From the NCBI GenBank assembly GCA_015501075.1, contig JADNYJ010000014.1:310001-374000 (forward strand): a stretch of DNA of 64,000 bases. Direction: 5' to 3'. Each line of letters starts with the position of its first letter. The first letter of the stretch is position 1. This document shows positions 34,002 through 44,400 of this stretch, piece by piece. The notes beneath the pieces are model-generated. The model was not told the origin of the DNA. It ran no database searches and saw only the letters and a program-made list of their open reading frames with translations. Source of the DNA: Gymnopilus junonius (taxonomy: Eukaryota; Basidiomycota; Agaricomycetes; Agaricales; Galerinaceae). The position numbers and the translations under genes were made by a program.

Positions 34002-35097
34002 CTATTGATGAGCACACTTTGCTGGCACCTCGTACATCCTCATTCCTTCTAATCCTCTGTCATCCTCATCCTCATCCTCATCCTCATCCTCCTCCGAATC
34101 CGATGACTCATCCCTTTTCCTCGTCAACACCTTGACCTCTCCCTCACTATCACTCCTTGTTTCCGCATCCGACCTCTCGTCCTCCTGTTCACCCATCACC
34201 ACTCTGACTACCTCCTTCTCTGACTCATCCACCTCAACCTTCTTCCCCGCGTCTAAGGCCGCCATGACCCTCTCATACCTCTCGTTCAAATACTCCACCT
34301 CCGCGTCGATTCCCTCCTGGTCTGACAGTATGTACTCCGATGCACTTGGCTCCAACAGTGCATATGGGGGATCTTGGATCCAGGACATGTCTTCCAACAA
34401 GTCCCGGATCTCCCTCAGGTATCAAGCACATTGCTCGATACCTGGCCCTTTCTGCGCCTCCACCATCATCTTGGGCTTGGGCTTTGCCACCCCTGTCACC
34501 TTGGCCGGTCATACCTCCGACTCTGTCCGACCCTCCGACCTTGCAGCTCCTCCGTCAATCTTGCAAGCCTTGTGCTGCACTTGGCAGCGCTTGCACGATG
34601 CTGCCTTGCTGGTACCCTCCCTAAAAACAAATCACAAGTCAAAAATTAAATCATAACAAAGAAAAATTAAAAATGGGACTTACCTAGGCCATAGGCACTT
34701 CACCCCCGCCTGCATGCACCGAATGCAGATGACTCCTACCACTGCCTCGTACACTCTGGCCAACTCCCGCATCACGACCGCCTTCTGCTGCGTTGCAGCC
34801 GCCTTCTCCTTTGGCTGCACCTTTTTCTTTCCCTTCATGGTTTTACTCTGCTCCGCCTCCGCTGCCTTCTCCGCTCCGCCGCCTTCTCCGCCTCCGCTGC
34901 CTCCTCTGCCTCAGCTGCCTTCTGTGCTTCTTCTGCTGCCCGTTCTGCCTCTGCATGCTCCTCTGCCTCCCGTCGCCTCTGCTCCATCCGCTCCGCTTCT
35001 GACAAAGCTCTTCCCTCTGGAGCGCGAGTTTCTGCTCCTGCGCTTCGAGGTCTTCGAGGTCTTTGAAATCCTCCGAGTCAGAATCGGTGTGCAACAT
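34002..35097 (-). CDS. Antisense passenger gene of element B (Zn2Cys6-like, acidic, coiled coil)
   Basis: Counterpart of the gene at 5962-7015 in A, opposite to the B gag-pol. Starts MLHTDSDSEDFKDLEDLE, then EQKLALQREELCQKR and a long E/A/R coiled coil (frame shifts inside). CIRC...GVKCLWPR lies before a 63-bp intron (34621-34683), then CKRC...HKAC in exon 2. The C-terminal exon, largely intact (34002-34400), has ARYLREIRDLLEDMSWIQDP-like sequence, EVEYLNERYERVMAAL and a D/E repeat ending AKCAHQ. Maintenance of intron and cysteine spacing in both copies argues it is a real gene of this family. This copy has at least one frameshift. Confidence 0.7.
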
Positions 35098-35224
35098 AAT
35101 GATGGGGGAGGTAGGATGACAATATTGAAGAGAGGACGAACGAAAATTTCAAAGCAACCAAAACCAACCAGCACATGACCATTCCCATGCACAGGCCTCA
35201 AGGTTCGGCCTAAGGGGGAAATAC

Positions 35225-35697
35225 TGTTATATACGCGCCTCGACCAACTCCAATCTCTGACTATATGAACTCGACCTCATGATCCCCTCGAAGTACTACA
35301 AGTCCCAGAACACATAGACACTTAGATTACACGTAGCTAGTCAACTCCAAGTAGCGCAGAGTAACTTACACATCTGCCTGCTCACTAGTACACATATGGT
35401 CTCCGCTTAGTTTCCTCCATAGTATAAAAACCTTAGAACTATTATTAGGTACCTTAGTTCGTATATTGTTCATTAATCAATCCACGCTCTCTACTCTGCT
35501 CTCTCATTCCGATCCGACTCCGAAATTCGAGACAATGTCCAGACAACGGAGTGCAACACACACGTTGAAGCTGAAGTCTCAACCCTACATCTACATATGT
35601 TACGCTAAGACCAACTCCGACACTGACGTACTCTGACGTAGCTCCGACGTGGATCTCCTCTGCCTACTCCGCCCTTCCTTTCATTGAGAACTTAACA
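35225..35697 (+). repeat. 3' LTR of element B
   Basis: 473 bp, preceded by the polypurine tract AAGGGGGAAATAC. Followed by CTAGA, the target duplication. Confidence 0.92.
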
Positions 35698-35702
35698 CTA
35701 GA

Positions 35703-36617
35703 CCGCATTCCTGGCAGTGTCGGTATTCCTCCATTAGAATACTAATGAAATCTTGTGACTTTATTTTTAGCTTCAACTTATTCTCTTCCGGGTCTTTCTG
35801 CTTACTAATGTATGGATCAGTAAACATGTTGGGATAATCAGGTGATCAGCCAACATGCGATGTGCTTAATGGCACTTATTTATTCCTTCACGTATTAATA
35901 TTCTTACTCAGTTCTTTCCAGTATTTAGAAATAAGTAGAATTATCTAGTAAATAAGTACATAGGTATATAGACTGTCCAGAGGATAGTCAAGTATTTTTA
36001 CGATCTCATATAAATTTATTATGCTGCGCTCAATAAAACATGTCCCAGGAAGGAGGCAAGGACAATGCTATGATAATTTTAAATTGATCATCAGGGATCC
36101 GACTATTCTCGTCCATAGTATTGGAATGCTCCCATAACTTCTTGAGTGTGTTAAGGTGTGTGACGATGTCATCACCTTCATTTGTGGAAGTTTTAAATAG
36201 ATTGCGAAGAATAGAAATCACAACATAACTGCCCTTGACATCATGGACTGATGTGAGATTATCCCACATCTCCTTGGCAGTCTGGGCACTCTGCATGTGA
36301 ATAAGCTGATTATCAGATATGTTCATCTGGATCAGTGATTGAGCGTAAGAATCATTAAAGTGCCAGGCATCTAAATCCTCCATAGACACATCTGTCCCAG
36401 GCTTTGGAATAGTCCCTTTAGTGTATTCTAGGACACAGCAAACCTTTAGCACTGTAACCATTCTGGTCCTCCAGGCTATCCAGTTGCTGTCTCTGAGCAA
36501 TTCCAGAAGCTTTGTGATTGATTGAGCAACACATGTGTCAACTTTGGTAATTGCCATCGTGAATCTTGATCTTGATAAATATAGACTTGATTGATTTGAT
36601 GTTGCTGTTCGCTTCAA
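35703..36617 (-). pseudogene. Copia gag (UBN2-type) of element D, N-terminal part
   Basis: Starts at 36617 (or at the internal ATG giving MAITKVDTCVAQSITKLLE). Typical copia gag: LLRDSNWIAWRTRMVTVLK, AKEMWDNLTSVHDVKG, GDDIVTHLNTLKKLWEHSN and DDQFKIIIALSLPPSWDMF. The solo LTR follows, then gag continues (TDPYISKQKDPEENKLKLK) to the CTAGA at 35702, where element B interrupts it. Apart from the insertions the frame is open. Confidence 0.85.
35827..36035 (+). repeat. Solo copia-like LTR in element D gag
   Basis: A 209-bp insertion beginning TGTTGGGA and ending CTCAATA, flanked by AAACA on both sides (35822-35826 and 36036-36040). Removing it with one repeat joins gag as SWDMF|TDPYISKQKDPEEN. Size and 5' end resemble the 214-bp LTR of D, but the sequence differs. 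Confidence 0.75.
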
Positions 36618-36658
36618 ATTCGCAAGGGTTTAAATGCTCTTGAAGTTGTTAAAGTGCA

Positions 36659-36670
36659 GGGCCCATAACC
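36659..36670 (-). other. Initiator-Met half-tRNA primer binding site of element D
   Basis: GGTTATGGGCCC directly after the 5' LTR is complementary to the anticodon arm of eukaryotic initiator tRNA-Met. This is the primer type described for Drosophila copia. Confidence 0.75.
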
Positions 36671-36884
36671 CTTTGGCAATGGTGTAGTCTACGTATGTAG
36701 CATTTAATAAAACCCTTTAACTTCCCTTTAAGGAAGGTAAGGATTCAGGTACAAGAACAGTTACATTCCATCCTTCTCAGACAGCTGTTTATATACTACA
36801 ATCTTGATCATACCTACTATCTAAGGTAAGTATTCAATCTCTGACTGAATGTCAGATACTTGGGTTGTTGCCTATGCCCCAACA
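36671..36884 (-). repeat. 5' LTR of copia element D
   Basis: 214 bp (TGTTGGGG...TTGCCAAAG on minus), matching 16223-16436. TGCTC at 36885-36889 is the target duplication. Confidence 0.9.
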
Positions 36885-36889
36885 TGCTC

Positions 36890-37582
36890 AAGTCATTTTT
36901 GCTGTCTCAGTTATGTCAGTACCAATATTCCGCCAATAAGATTGATGTTTCAACCCATGGCCAGGGCTGGCTGTAGGGTTCTAGCTATGCCATAACAGCC
37001 GAGATGCTGTGGTGACCCAAAATGGATTGACAGAGAGTGCCACATGGGTAAACAGATGCAAACAGAGTCTAATTGGGTCAAGGCTGATGCAAGGGGGTAC
37101 CGGGATATAAATTGGTCAACTATCCTCCATATTTTTTCTAACGGCCTCCTCGAACCAACTGCCCATTCACGTGATTGATCTGCATATCTAAATTAGGAAA
37201 TATGACATCATCGCCATGCTCTTTTCCTCCTCATCCACTCTTGGACTTCATACAAGCCTCGCAAGCCCAATTGTGCAGTGCTTGATCCATGGATACACAT
37301 ATTAGATGGTACTAGAATGAGATAAACAGTGATTCAGTTTGTTAGGGAGAATATATGCGAATAATCATAGGAAATTAGGAATACTCACCCATCTCATCTC
37401 ACATCCAGGTCTTTTGCATTCAATTACATCGTCGGCGGTCGGATCAACCCTTAGGCTGTCTTATCTTGATCTTATCTGATCATTGTATAATAATCTCCAA
37501 TATCATGTCTACAGACTAGTTATTACTTTTTCTCTATGAAATATACATCCAGGACTTGCTCTGTGCATGAATCCACTTTGCT
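36890..37582. other. Region before the F-box gene
   Basis: No gene recognised. A short diverged duplication is visible: TTTTCTAACGGCCT and CGAACCAAC-GCCCA occur around 37135-37170 and again around 37640-37680. Confidence 0.35.
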
Positions 37583-37768
37583 ATGTCACTTCTGAGCCAT
37601 ATTTCCTACCAATTTCGTGCCCTATGGAGGGTATTCCCAAAATTTTCTAACGGCCTGACGGCCGAACCAACCGCCCAGGGTGATGGCTCTCGGATGCGGG
37701 AAAGAAAATTCCCATGCAACCTGACCGCGGTTGGAAGATTCTCGACATTCACTTCTTCAGCCATCTCA

Positions 37769-39183
37769 ATGCTCCCACAGGAGCTCATAGACGACATCAT
37801 CGACAATGTGGCCAACACTACAATGAAGTTTGGCCCACAGAACTCCTTATCGAGCTGCGCGCTCGTCTGCAAATGCTTTCTCCCACGCTCTCAGATGCAT
37901 CTATTCTCAAAAATTAAGATATGCGCTACGAGTCGCACCTTTGGAAACCACCATAAAACAGAACGTTCCAAGCGTACCAAGGAATTTCTCGATATATTGA
38001 AACACAGGCCGCTCATAACAGATTACATTCGTGAATTGCACCTCGTCGTTTCCGAGTTAGACAAGGGGTATCTGCTGGACGATCCAAATTTACACTCAAT
38101 CATGGAGAAGAAACAGAAATCAGGAATGTTCTCCGGAAGTTAACTATGGAATCGATCACACCAAACCTTCAGCTTGTAGGTTCCCCTCGTCTGCATAACA
38201 ACTTCTTCCAGCCCTTCATTTCACCATTCATAACTTCCCTCTACATGACATTCATTGATAATATCAAGACAGATGTGCTGAAAAGTTGTCTGAATCTTAC
38301 TGATCTCACATACTTCGTGTCAACCTAGAAATGCAAAGTCTTCTGCTCACAAGTCCAATATACGACCATGTATACAGAAATTGGACATTGGTGACTCCAG
38401 GCTGGCACTAGCCAAACTTTACAAGTCAGAATTAAATGACCATGGATCGTTATCTTGCTTGGATTTCACTCAGCTCCGTCACTAATAGTCAGGACGGATG
38501 ATCTTTACAACATCTCAGCTTTGAACAAGAGTTCGTTGATGAAGTCGGCAGCTCTTTGGAGTTTTATCCTCAGGGTTGCGGATGTCGACTTCTACAGCCG
38601 AAGTGGGTACAAATGTAGCAGATTCCGAAGGAGCTCTAACCATTTTTTGCATTGAAGGACAGTTATCCCTCAATTGTTTTCTTAATATCGGCCAAGCTTT
38701 TTGCTTGCGGAGACTCGAGTTTTACGTCTACTTCAGAGGAGGTGATGACCCCAAATGTCACCTGGAGACTCTCTATGATGTTCTTACCACACTTCCGCCT
38801 TCCAATCAGCTGGAGAATTTGCAGCTGACGATTTATGTTGAGGCGGCGGGGGACAACCTGGGTCTCTACCAGAAGCTGGATGGGAACAATTACTCCAAGA
38901 GATCACAAGGCTCTCATCTGGGAAACGGTTCAGTCTGTTCCTGCATGTGGTATACGAGGTGGGGGATGAAGGAGAATGCGGCGTCATCCCAAGCAGCATT
39001 ATAAAAGAAGATACAAACGCTCAGGGAGAGGAGTTTGATTCGAAAATAGCGGCATGGAAGGCTCAGCATGGCATTTCCCTCCAGGGCCTTATTGGCGATA
39101 AATTATGTTTGGAAATAAAGAGTCCGAACATTAAGGCGGTTTCGGAATGTGGAATATTGACTCCTTCCGGAAGAATTTACTAG
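37769..39183 (+). pseudogene. F-box family gene (copy 2), probably inactive
   Basis: Starts MLPQELIDDIIDNV...SLSSCALVCKCFLPRSQMHLF, a clear agaricomycete F-box (residues 1-50), then a leucine-rich region (TKEFLDILKHRPLITDYIRE, LHLVVSELDKG). The frame stops at 38143 and continues in another (LTMESITPNLQLVGSPRL..., CLNLTDLTYFVST), then a third (EGQLSLNCFLNIGQAFCL, FRGGDDPKCHLETLYDVL) and a last part ending CGILTPSGRIY at 39183. F-box proteins act as substrate receptors in SCF ubiquitin ligases. Here introns could explain some frame changes, but no clean GT-AG pairs were found at the 38143 and 38330 breaks. Confidence 0.6.
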
Positions 39184-39239
39184 TACTCCCATGAGATTTA
39201 GATTATGGGCAACTCCGGCAGGAAAGAAATTTTGCCAGA

Positions 39240-40100
39240 AACCTAGGTGGAGGCTTTAGTGCTCTCTCAGGAAATTATCGACCATCATCGGCAACTTGAA
39301 TGTAGCCAACCAAACTCCTTATACCGGTCCTTCCTCCCTCGTTTTCAAATGTAAAGTTGAAATTTTTTCAACGCTTCCGACATCCAATCGGCTAGAGAAC
39401 TTGTATTTGACTATTTATGTTGAAGCGGCGCTGGGTCATGCTGGGTCTCCACAAGGTGCTGAATGAACGCAATTTCTATAAGAAATCCGGAAGGCTTTCC
39501 AGCTAAATGCAAAACGCTAGACACCTCACGAAAATTTCGAGTTATCGCTTCTGTTTGTACAAACACCCAGATTTAGTCTAGCATTGGGGTGTGCCCCACT
39601 TAGTTACTCGTAAGTCCTTTGGCCTCGACTGCGTTTACTGTAGCCAAACTTCACCATCGCTGCCAAAACCAAAATCATGACGGACACCAGATAGTGAGGA
39701 AAAGCATCGCATGTGGTATAGCAGTGGACTGGAGGCAAAGAAGTGAATGGGAAGGTCGAGGACAGAAAACTGGGCATGTCGTACAGTGTGCGTCATCTGG
39801 ACCCTGGCTTACCGAAAGCGACTGTTTGTACAAAGCGAGGTGGAGCAAGCTGTTTTTTTTCGGAAGGTGTCTAGGGTTTTACGTTTAGCTGTCATCTGGG
39901 AAACAATTCACTCTGCTCCTACATCTGTTGTATGAGGCAGAGGATGAAGATAGAAGCAGCGCCACCCCGAGTAGGACTGGAGAAGAGGAGTTTGATTTGA
40001 GAATAGCGGAATTCAAGACCGAGCACGAGTTGCTCTCTAGGGTCTTATTAGCACAAAACGAGCCAGCTTTACCACTGTTTGAAGTGTGGTACAGTCACTC
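39240..40100 (+). pseudogene. F-box family remnant (copy 3, 3' part only)
   Basis: Fragments LPTSNRLENLYLTIYVEAA (~39370) and, after an unrelated ~400 bp, QFTLLLHLLYEAEDEDR...EEEFDLRIAEFKTEHELLSRV (~39910-40040) repeat the order seen in the last third of copy 2 (PSNQLENLQLTIYVEAA, ...GEEFDSKIAAWKAQHG). Stops and shifts are frequent. Confidence 0.5.
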
Positions 40101-40417
40101 CTAGCAGGAGATACTTACTTGTGTAGAGGCATCTGAATATTGACTTGCCTTTGGCCTGTACAAAGGTAAGTTATTGCAAGAATTCGGTTGGCATGCAGAT
40201 TTCGAAACTTCAGATTAGTTTATTGTCTACCAGGGCAGAGCCCCGTATCAGACATTGATTCAGTACACTACACCTCTGGCCCCGAATGCCAGTTTCGTCT
40301 TTCATCCCTGATCGTCCTTTGCATCCACAGAGGCGCACCGGATGCTCGCCCAGTTAGACCCGGCACGGAAACGCCGTTTAAGAATGCATCATTAGAATTC
40401 GACGCCGGTGTAGTGTA
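40101..40417. other. No gene seen
   Basis: Between the F-box remnant and the end of the split SNF2-like gene. Confidence 0.3.
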
Positions 40418-40980
40418 TCAGAGGTTATTTATTCTTTGATTATTGGGGTGACGATACAAGCGATTCTTCAGAATTTGCCTCGGTCTCCAGGTCCTGATCA
40501 GTAGCCCTCGCACTTCGGAGAATGTAAAAATCTTTCTTGACAAGCTGTATAGATCAAAAGTGAGATACTTGATATGGTTCTTGAATGATGAGAAGAAAAA
40601 CGAAGCTGACTTTAATATTTTCTTGGCGGACAGTTTTCCCTCGTCGGTCCTACGACAGAGCAAACGCTTATATGTCTCTAGGTCGTTAATGCCGTCATAG
40701 GTCACATCTAGGAATCGAAAAAAGGGGTAGAAAAGGATTCGTTTGTCCTATAAAAGGAGTCAGTAAGCAAGGTAACGTGTAAGAGTTTTTTGAAAGCGAT
40801 TCTGGTGAGAGCTAATCGAGTAACGCACCGGGTTAGGAACGTCCATCAGACAATGCCCATGTAGCTTGCGAACGTTCAAGACGGCAGCTGCAATCTTCGT
40901 CTTGATATTCTGATAGTTCTCTGCTTCCTCTGGGTAAAGTTATGTAAGACGACAAATATCTGAGAGATTGAAGAGATATA
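40418..40980 (-). pseudogene. SNF2-like ATPase gene, 3' part (left of the KDZ element)
   Basis: Continuation of the gene at 51028-52626. After the intron remnant (acceptor CCCAG near 40930) the sequence reads EEAENYQNIKTKIAAAVLN...LHGHCLMDVPNP, matching the SNF2 pattern DEAH-x-IKN-x-xTK...LTGTP in position and spacing. A second intron (donor GTGCGT, acceptor TTATAG) leads to DKRILFYPFFRFLDVTYDG and a stop at 40418. Walker B reads EEAE, not DEAH, and no C-terminal helicase domain follows. The protein is therefore a truncated SNF2 ATPase even without the insertion. Confidence 0.65.
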
Positions 40981-40992
40981 AAATACCAAAAT

Positions 40993-41045
40993 CCGTACCA
41001 ATGTTCTTTAAATATTAGACCCTCACCAAGCTCAAGGTATTTAAA
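40993..41045 (+). repeat. Left terminal inverted repeat of the KDZ element
   Basis: Begins CCGTACCAATGTTCTTTAAA; contains CCCTCACCAAG at 41020-41030. Pairs with 50975-51027 in reverse complement. Confidence 0.8.
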
Positions 41046-41290
41046 TACACAAAGTCTTTAAACAGGCTATTTATTTATCTTCAAAGCTCACAGCTACTGC
41101 GATAGCCCAATCCGGCGGCAAGCCCAACAGGTCTTTAAAGATGATTTAAAGACTTGATGGTCCCAGGTTCCGAGCTTCGAATGGACTTCTACTCTTTAAA
41201 GCATGCTGTTTAAAGAGTGATTTAAAGCATGCTGTTTAAAGACTGATTTAAAGCGTGCTGTTTAAAGACTGATTTAAATACCTTGATCAA
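41046..41290. repeat. Left subterminal TTTAAA array
   Basis: More than ten TTTAAA cores. At 41190-41275 three copies of a ~28-bp unit GATTTAAAGCATGCTGTTTAAAGA (given in two parts: GATTTAAAGC and ATGCTGTTTAAAGA) follow each other. Probable transposase-binding region. Confidence 0.65.
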
Positions 41291-41455
41291 CGAAAAAACA
41301 GGTAGACAGCATCTAACAGATATGATCGTTCGTTCAGTTTTGACCACAGCAACAATAAGATTACCTACTAATCACTATACTCGGAGTTCTCGACCATTGA
41401 GCCATCCTCTGGCTTGGCTTCATGTGGCACATAGCCGGGCTAAGGATATGTTCAG

Positions 41456-44400
41456 TCACCGCTCGAGTAAACATCTAAGCATATGTACCTGTAGCTCAGG
41501 AATAGTGTACTCAGTTGAAGAACGGGTTTCGTCGAAGTGTTTGATGACATCAAGACCGTCCATCTTGAGAAGATGCTGGTATCCTGCACTAACAAGAAGA
41601 TGTTGCATATGAGCAGCTCTTTCCCTGAATCTGGCTGATGTCTTCGTTGCATAGGCAGCCTTACCCCCCTCATGCAGTCCAGCCAGCTCATTCCATTTTG
41701 AAGAGTACGCTTCGAAGGATTGGATACATCGAAGAAACTCAACCTGTTTGATCTCCCACTCCTCCCGCCAACGCTCCACTTCGGCTTCTGTGTGATACCA
41801 TTGCACACGGTCACCTAAGAATTGTAAATCAGATTTGTGGGCTGATGGATTATCATCGAAAAGTTAGACCTTACCTTCTTCAAGCCATTCCCTCAGCTCA
41901 TCAGCAGTTAATCGCGAAGACGGTCGAATTTGCCACAGCCAGCCCTCTTAATCATCACTTGAGCACTGATAGCGGAAGCAGGATAATTTACGTACCTTCT
42001 CAGGTTTTGTCTTCCCGCGGATGGTCTCCTCTCTGCCAGAGCAATCTGAATGCTTGCTATCGATCTTCTGACGCTTCTTCTTCTGAGGTTTCTTCTTTCC
42101 TGCAATATGTTTACCTAGAATAATGAGATCAGAAACCCATTTCATAATGAAAAGAGTGAGAACAGACGTTTTTGAGGCTTGGTACCCTGTGTTCCAATTG
42201 TCGAAGCGTTTACCGGTAGCCCTGAGGAGCTGTGAGCTGTATGCACTGGTTGGGTACCACCAGTAGGGCCTCGATTAGCCCACATCAAGCCATCATGGTG
42301 ATAAGTGTCCCCAACCTGACGCTTGATGTTCGTCCATTTCATGTAAGTGTCCTGCTTTGTTAGAGGCTGCAGTAAAGGATCGTCTTCTGAGATCCCTCCA
42401 AGATCAATCAAGGCTTTCCATGTCGAGTTGTATTCATTGATATGAGCATCTCGTAAGGCGATGATGTCTTGAATTTGGGTTGAAGTGCGGGTCTGAAGGG
42501 TTTGTCCATATGCCTGGCGTTTTTCGTTACCCTGATTAGTGAGAGTTTTGACGATCGTGCATAAGGCATGAAGGAGATCAAATGCCTGACCCTCCAGAAG
42601 CTGACGTTCGCACTCGCAGAGCATCAGAGGGACAAGACTCAATTGGTCAGATTCCAGAAGATCGGAAGGCAAAAATAGACGCTCCTCCTCAGGCTTCGTG
42701 GCGAAGCAGCTGGACTTGCTTTGGTCTGCCACGAGGTCTCCCACTCGAGGCAGGACATGCTTCTGAGTAGCACGCCACTTACTGATGCGAGACCTGAGAT
42801 GCAGGCGGGCATTTTCAATATCCATCTTCAGAGAATCAGAGTTCTCTTTCTTGTAGAAGAGAACTTTGGCTTTGACATCAAGCCTATCAATAGCGATTAG
42901 TTTGATTAACATGAGTAATGAACAAGACAAACAACTTACTGGGCTAACCGAATGAGAAGTCCCTCATGGATGAAGTGAACTTCAGACTTCGAAAGTAACG
43001 CTAACTTTTCGTTAACAACTGGGGCGGGCAAGTCCAAACTAAGATTGTCTAAGAGCATTTGGTAGATCTGAGATTGAGATGGGACTTCAAGGCAGATAAG
43101 TAAAGAGAAGGGGCAATGCATATTGTAGAGTACCTTTTCTGTTGGTTGTACCGATAGATGCTACGAACTCCGTCCTTATCACCATGCCGCCATGAGCGAT
43201 CTGCAAGGTTCCACTCAGGCACCAAGGTCGAGTATTGAGTAGAAAGACTTTTGAATATATTAAACTTGATATCAAAAGTTCCTTCACATGAATGAGATCA
43301 TTGTACAGCGCATTAGCTACAGAAAGTCGTTAGCAGGGTTTTAAGAATTAGGAGCTGTGACGTACGTAGATTAACACTTTTCTTATAATTCCAGTCGCCA
43401 AAATGGTCAATTAGTGTATCGTGGCAATGTCCGGCGTTCATTTGGTGAGTCTGACCACCAAGCTGATTACCGGTAGGCCAGAAATGCTCAGCTGTTTCAC
43501 CATGAAAGTGCCCTGCATTTGGTGTGTATGCTGACGAAAAGCAATACATGCAGTCATCCTTGTGATTCTGAACGTGAACAAGGGGAATTAACCAGCGTGC
43601 CGCCTGGATAACATCTGACACATCCGATAGTTGAGCTGTTTTCAAGAAGCGTTCGAGGATATGGATGGAGTAGGCACACGAGACATCATAGGAAATGAGA
43701 ATATCCAGTATTGCTTTGATTGTCTGCTCGTTCCACTCAAAAGACTCAACACAAAGGATTTGACGGAGAGCATGAGCAAGCGCGGCGTCAGTGTTCGCAA
43801 AACTAGGCAGCTGAATGAGACATTTTATATGGTGTGTAACCAAGTGGAAAATAACACACCGTTCGGATACCTGCAGATCAACACTTGATTTGATGAACAC
43901 ATGGCTGCATTGGCAATTCACCTTGCCCGTTACCGCCATGTTTTTGAATTTCTTCGTCGTGTTCTGCTTTCGAAGAACCTCAAGATGTCCACAGTTGTAT
44001 TTCTGATCACACAACTATCATCAGTCTTCAACAAACTACATGAAATGAAATAACTGACATCGCTCTTACTTGCGAGAACTACTTTCTTTACATAGTCTTG
44101 ATAGGAACCATCTTCAGGAAAATAGGCTCGTCCCCGGAAAAGTGAGGGTCGTGGGGATCAGTGTTCTTAATGTAGCGATTGAGATGGAAGTTGCCGTCAA
44201 GGGTCAATTGGAGCTGTATCAAGTGGCTCCAACCTGTGTCAGTACCGAAAATCGTTACTTACAGCTGCATATGACATACCGAAAATGAGGTGGAGTATGC
44301 TCCCAGTTGGGTAACATGTTAAAACGAGGCTCTGGACAAACCGGACAATAAACAATGAGATTCCCCGGCGGACGATGTGGTAAGACTGCGTCAATTCCAT

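Larger units (their letters stand above)
20946..35697 (+). mobile_element. Ty3/gypsy element B (same family as A), with element C inserted in gag
   Basis: LTRs 20946-21420 and 35225-35697. Target duplication CTAGA at 20941-20945 and 35698-35702, lying inside copia gag; removing B restores the copia frame. Without C (7511 bp plus one ACTGG) B is about 7.24 kb. Gene content is as in A: gag, pol with chromodomain on plus, passenger gene antisense. Several TGA stops, an RNase H deletion at 32023/32024 and YLDN in the RT show that it is inactive. Confidence 0.92.
16114..36889 (-). mobile_element. Ty1/copia LTR retrotransposon D, interrupted by B and rearranged
   Basis: 5' LTR at 36884-36671, initiator-tRNA-type primer site, gag (36617 leftward), insertion of gypsy B at CTAGA. 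Then the rest of gag, protease, integrase and RT/RNase H down to 17385, and finally the inverted 3' end. The target duplication is GAGCA (revcomp at 36885-36889; direct at 16437-16441). Without B and the solo LTR the element would be about 5.8 kb, normal for copia. Gene order protease-integrase-RT-RNase H identifies it as Ty1/copia. Confidence 0.88.
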
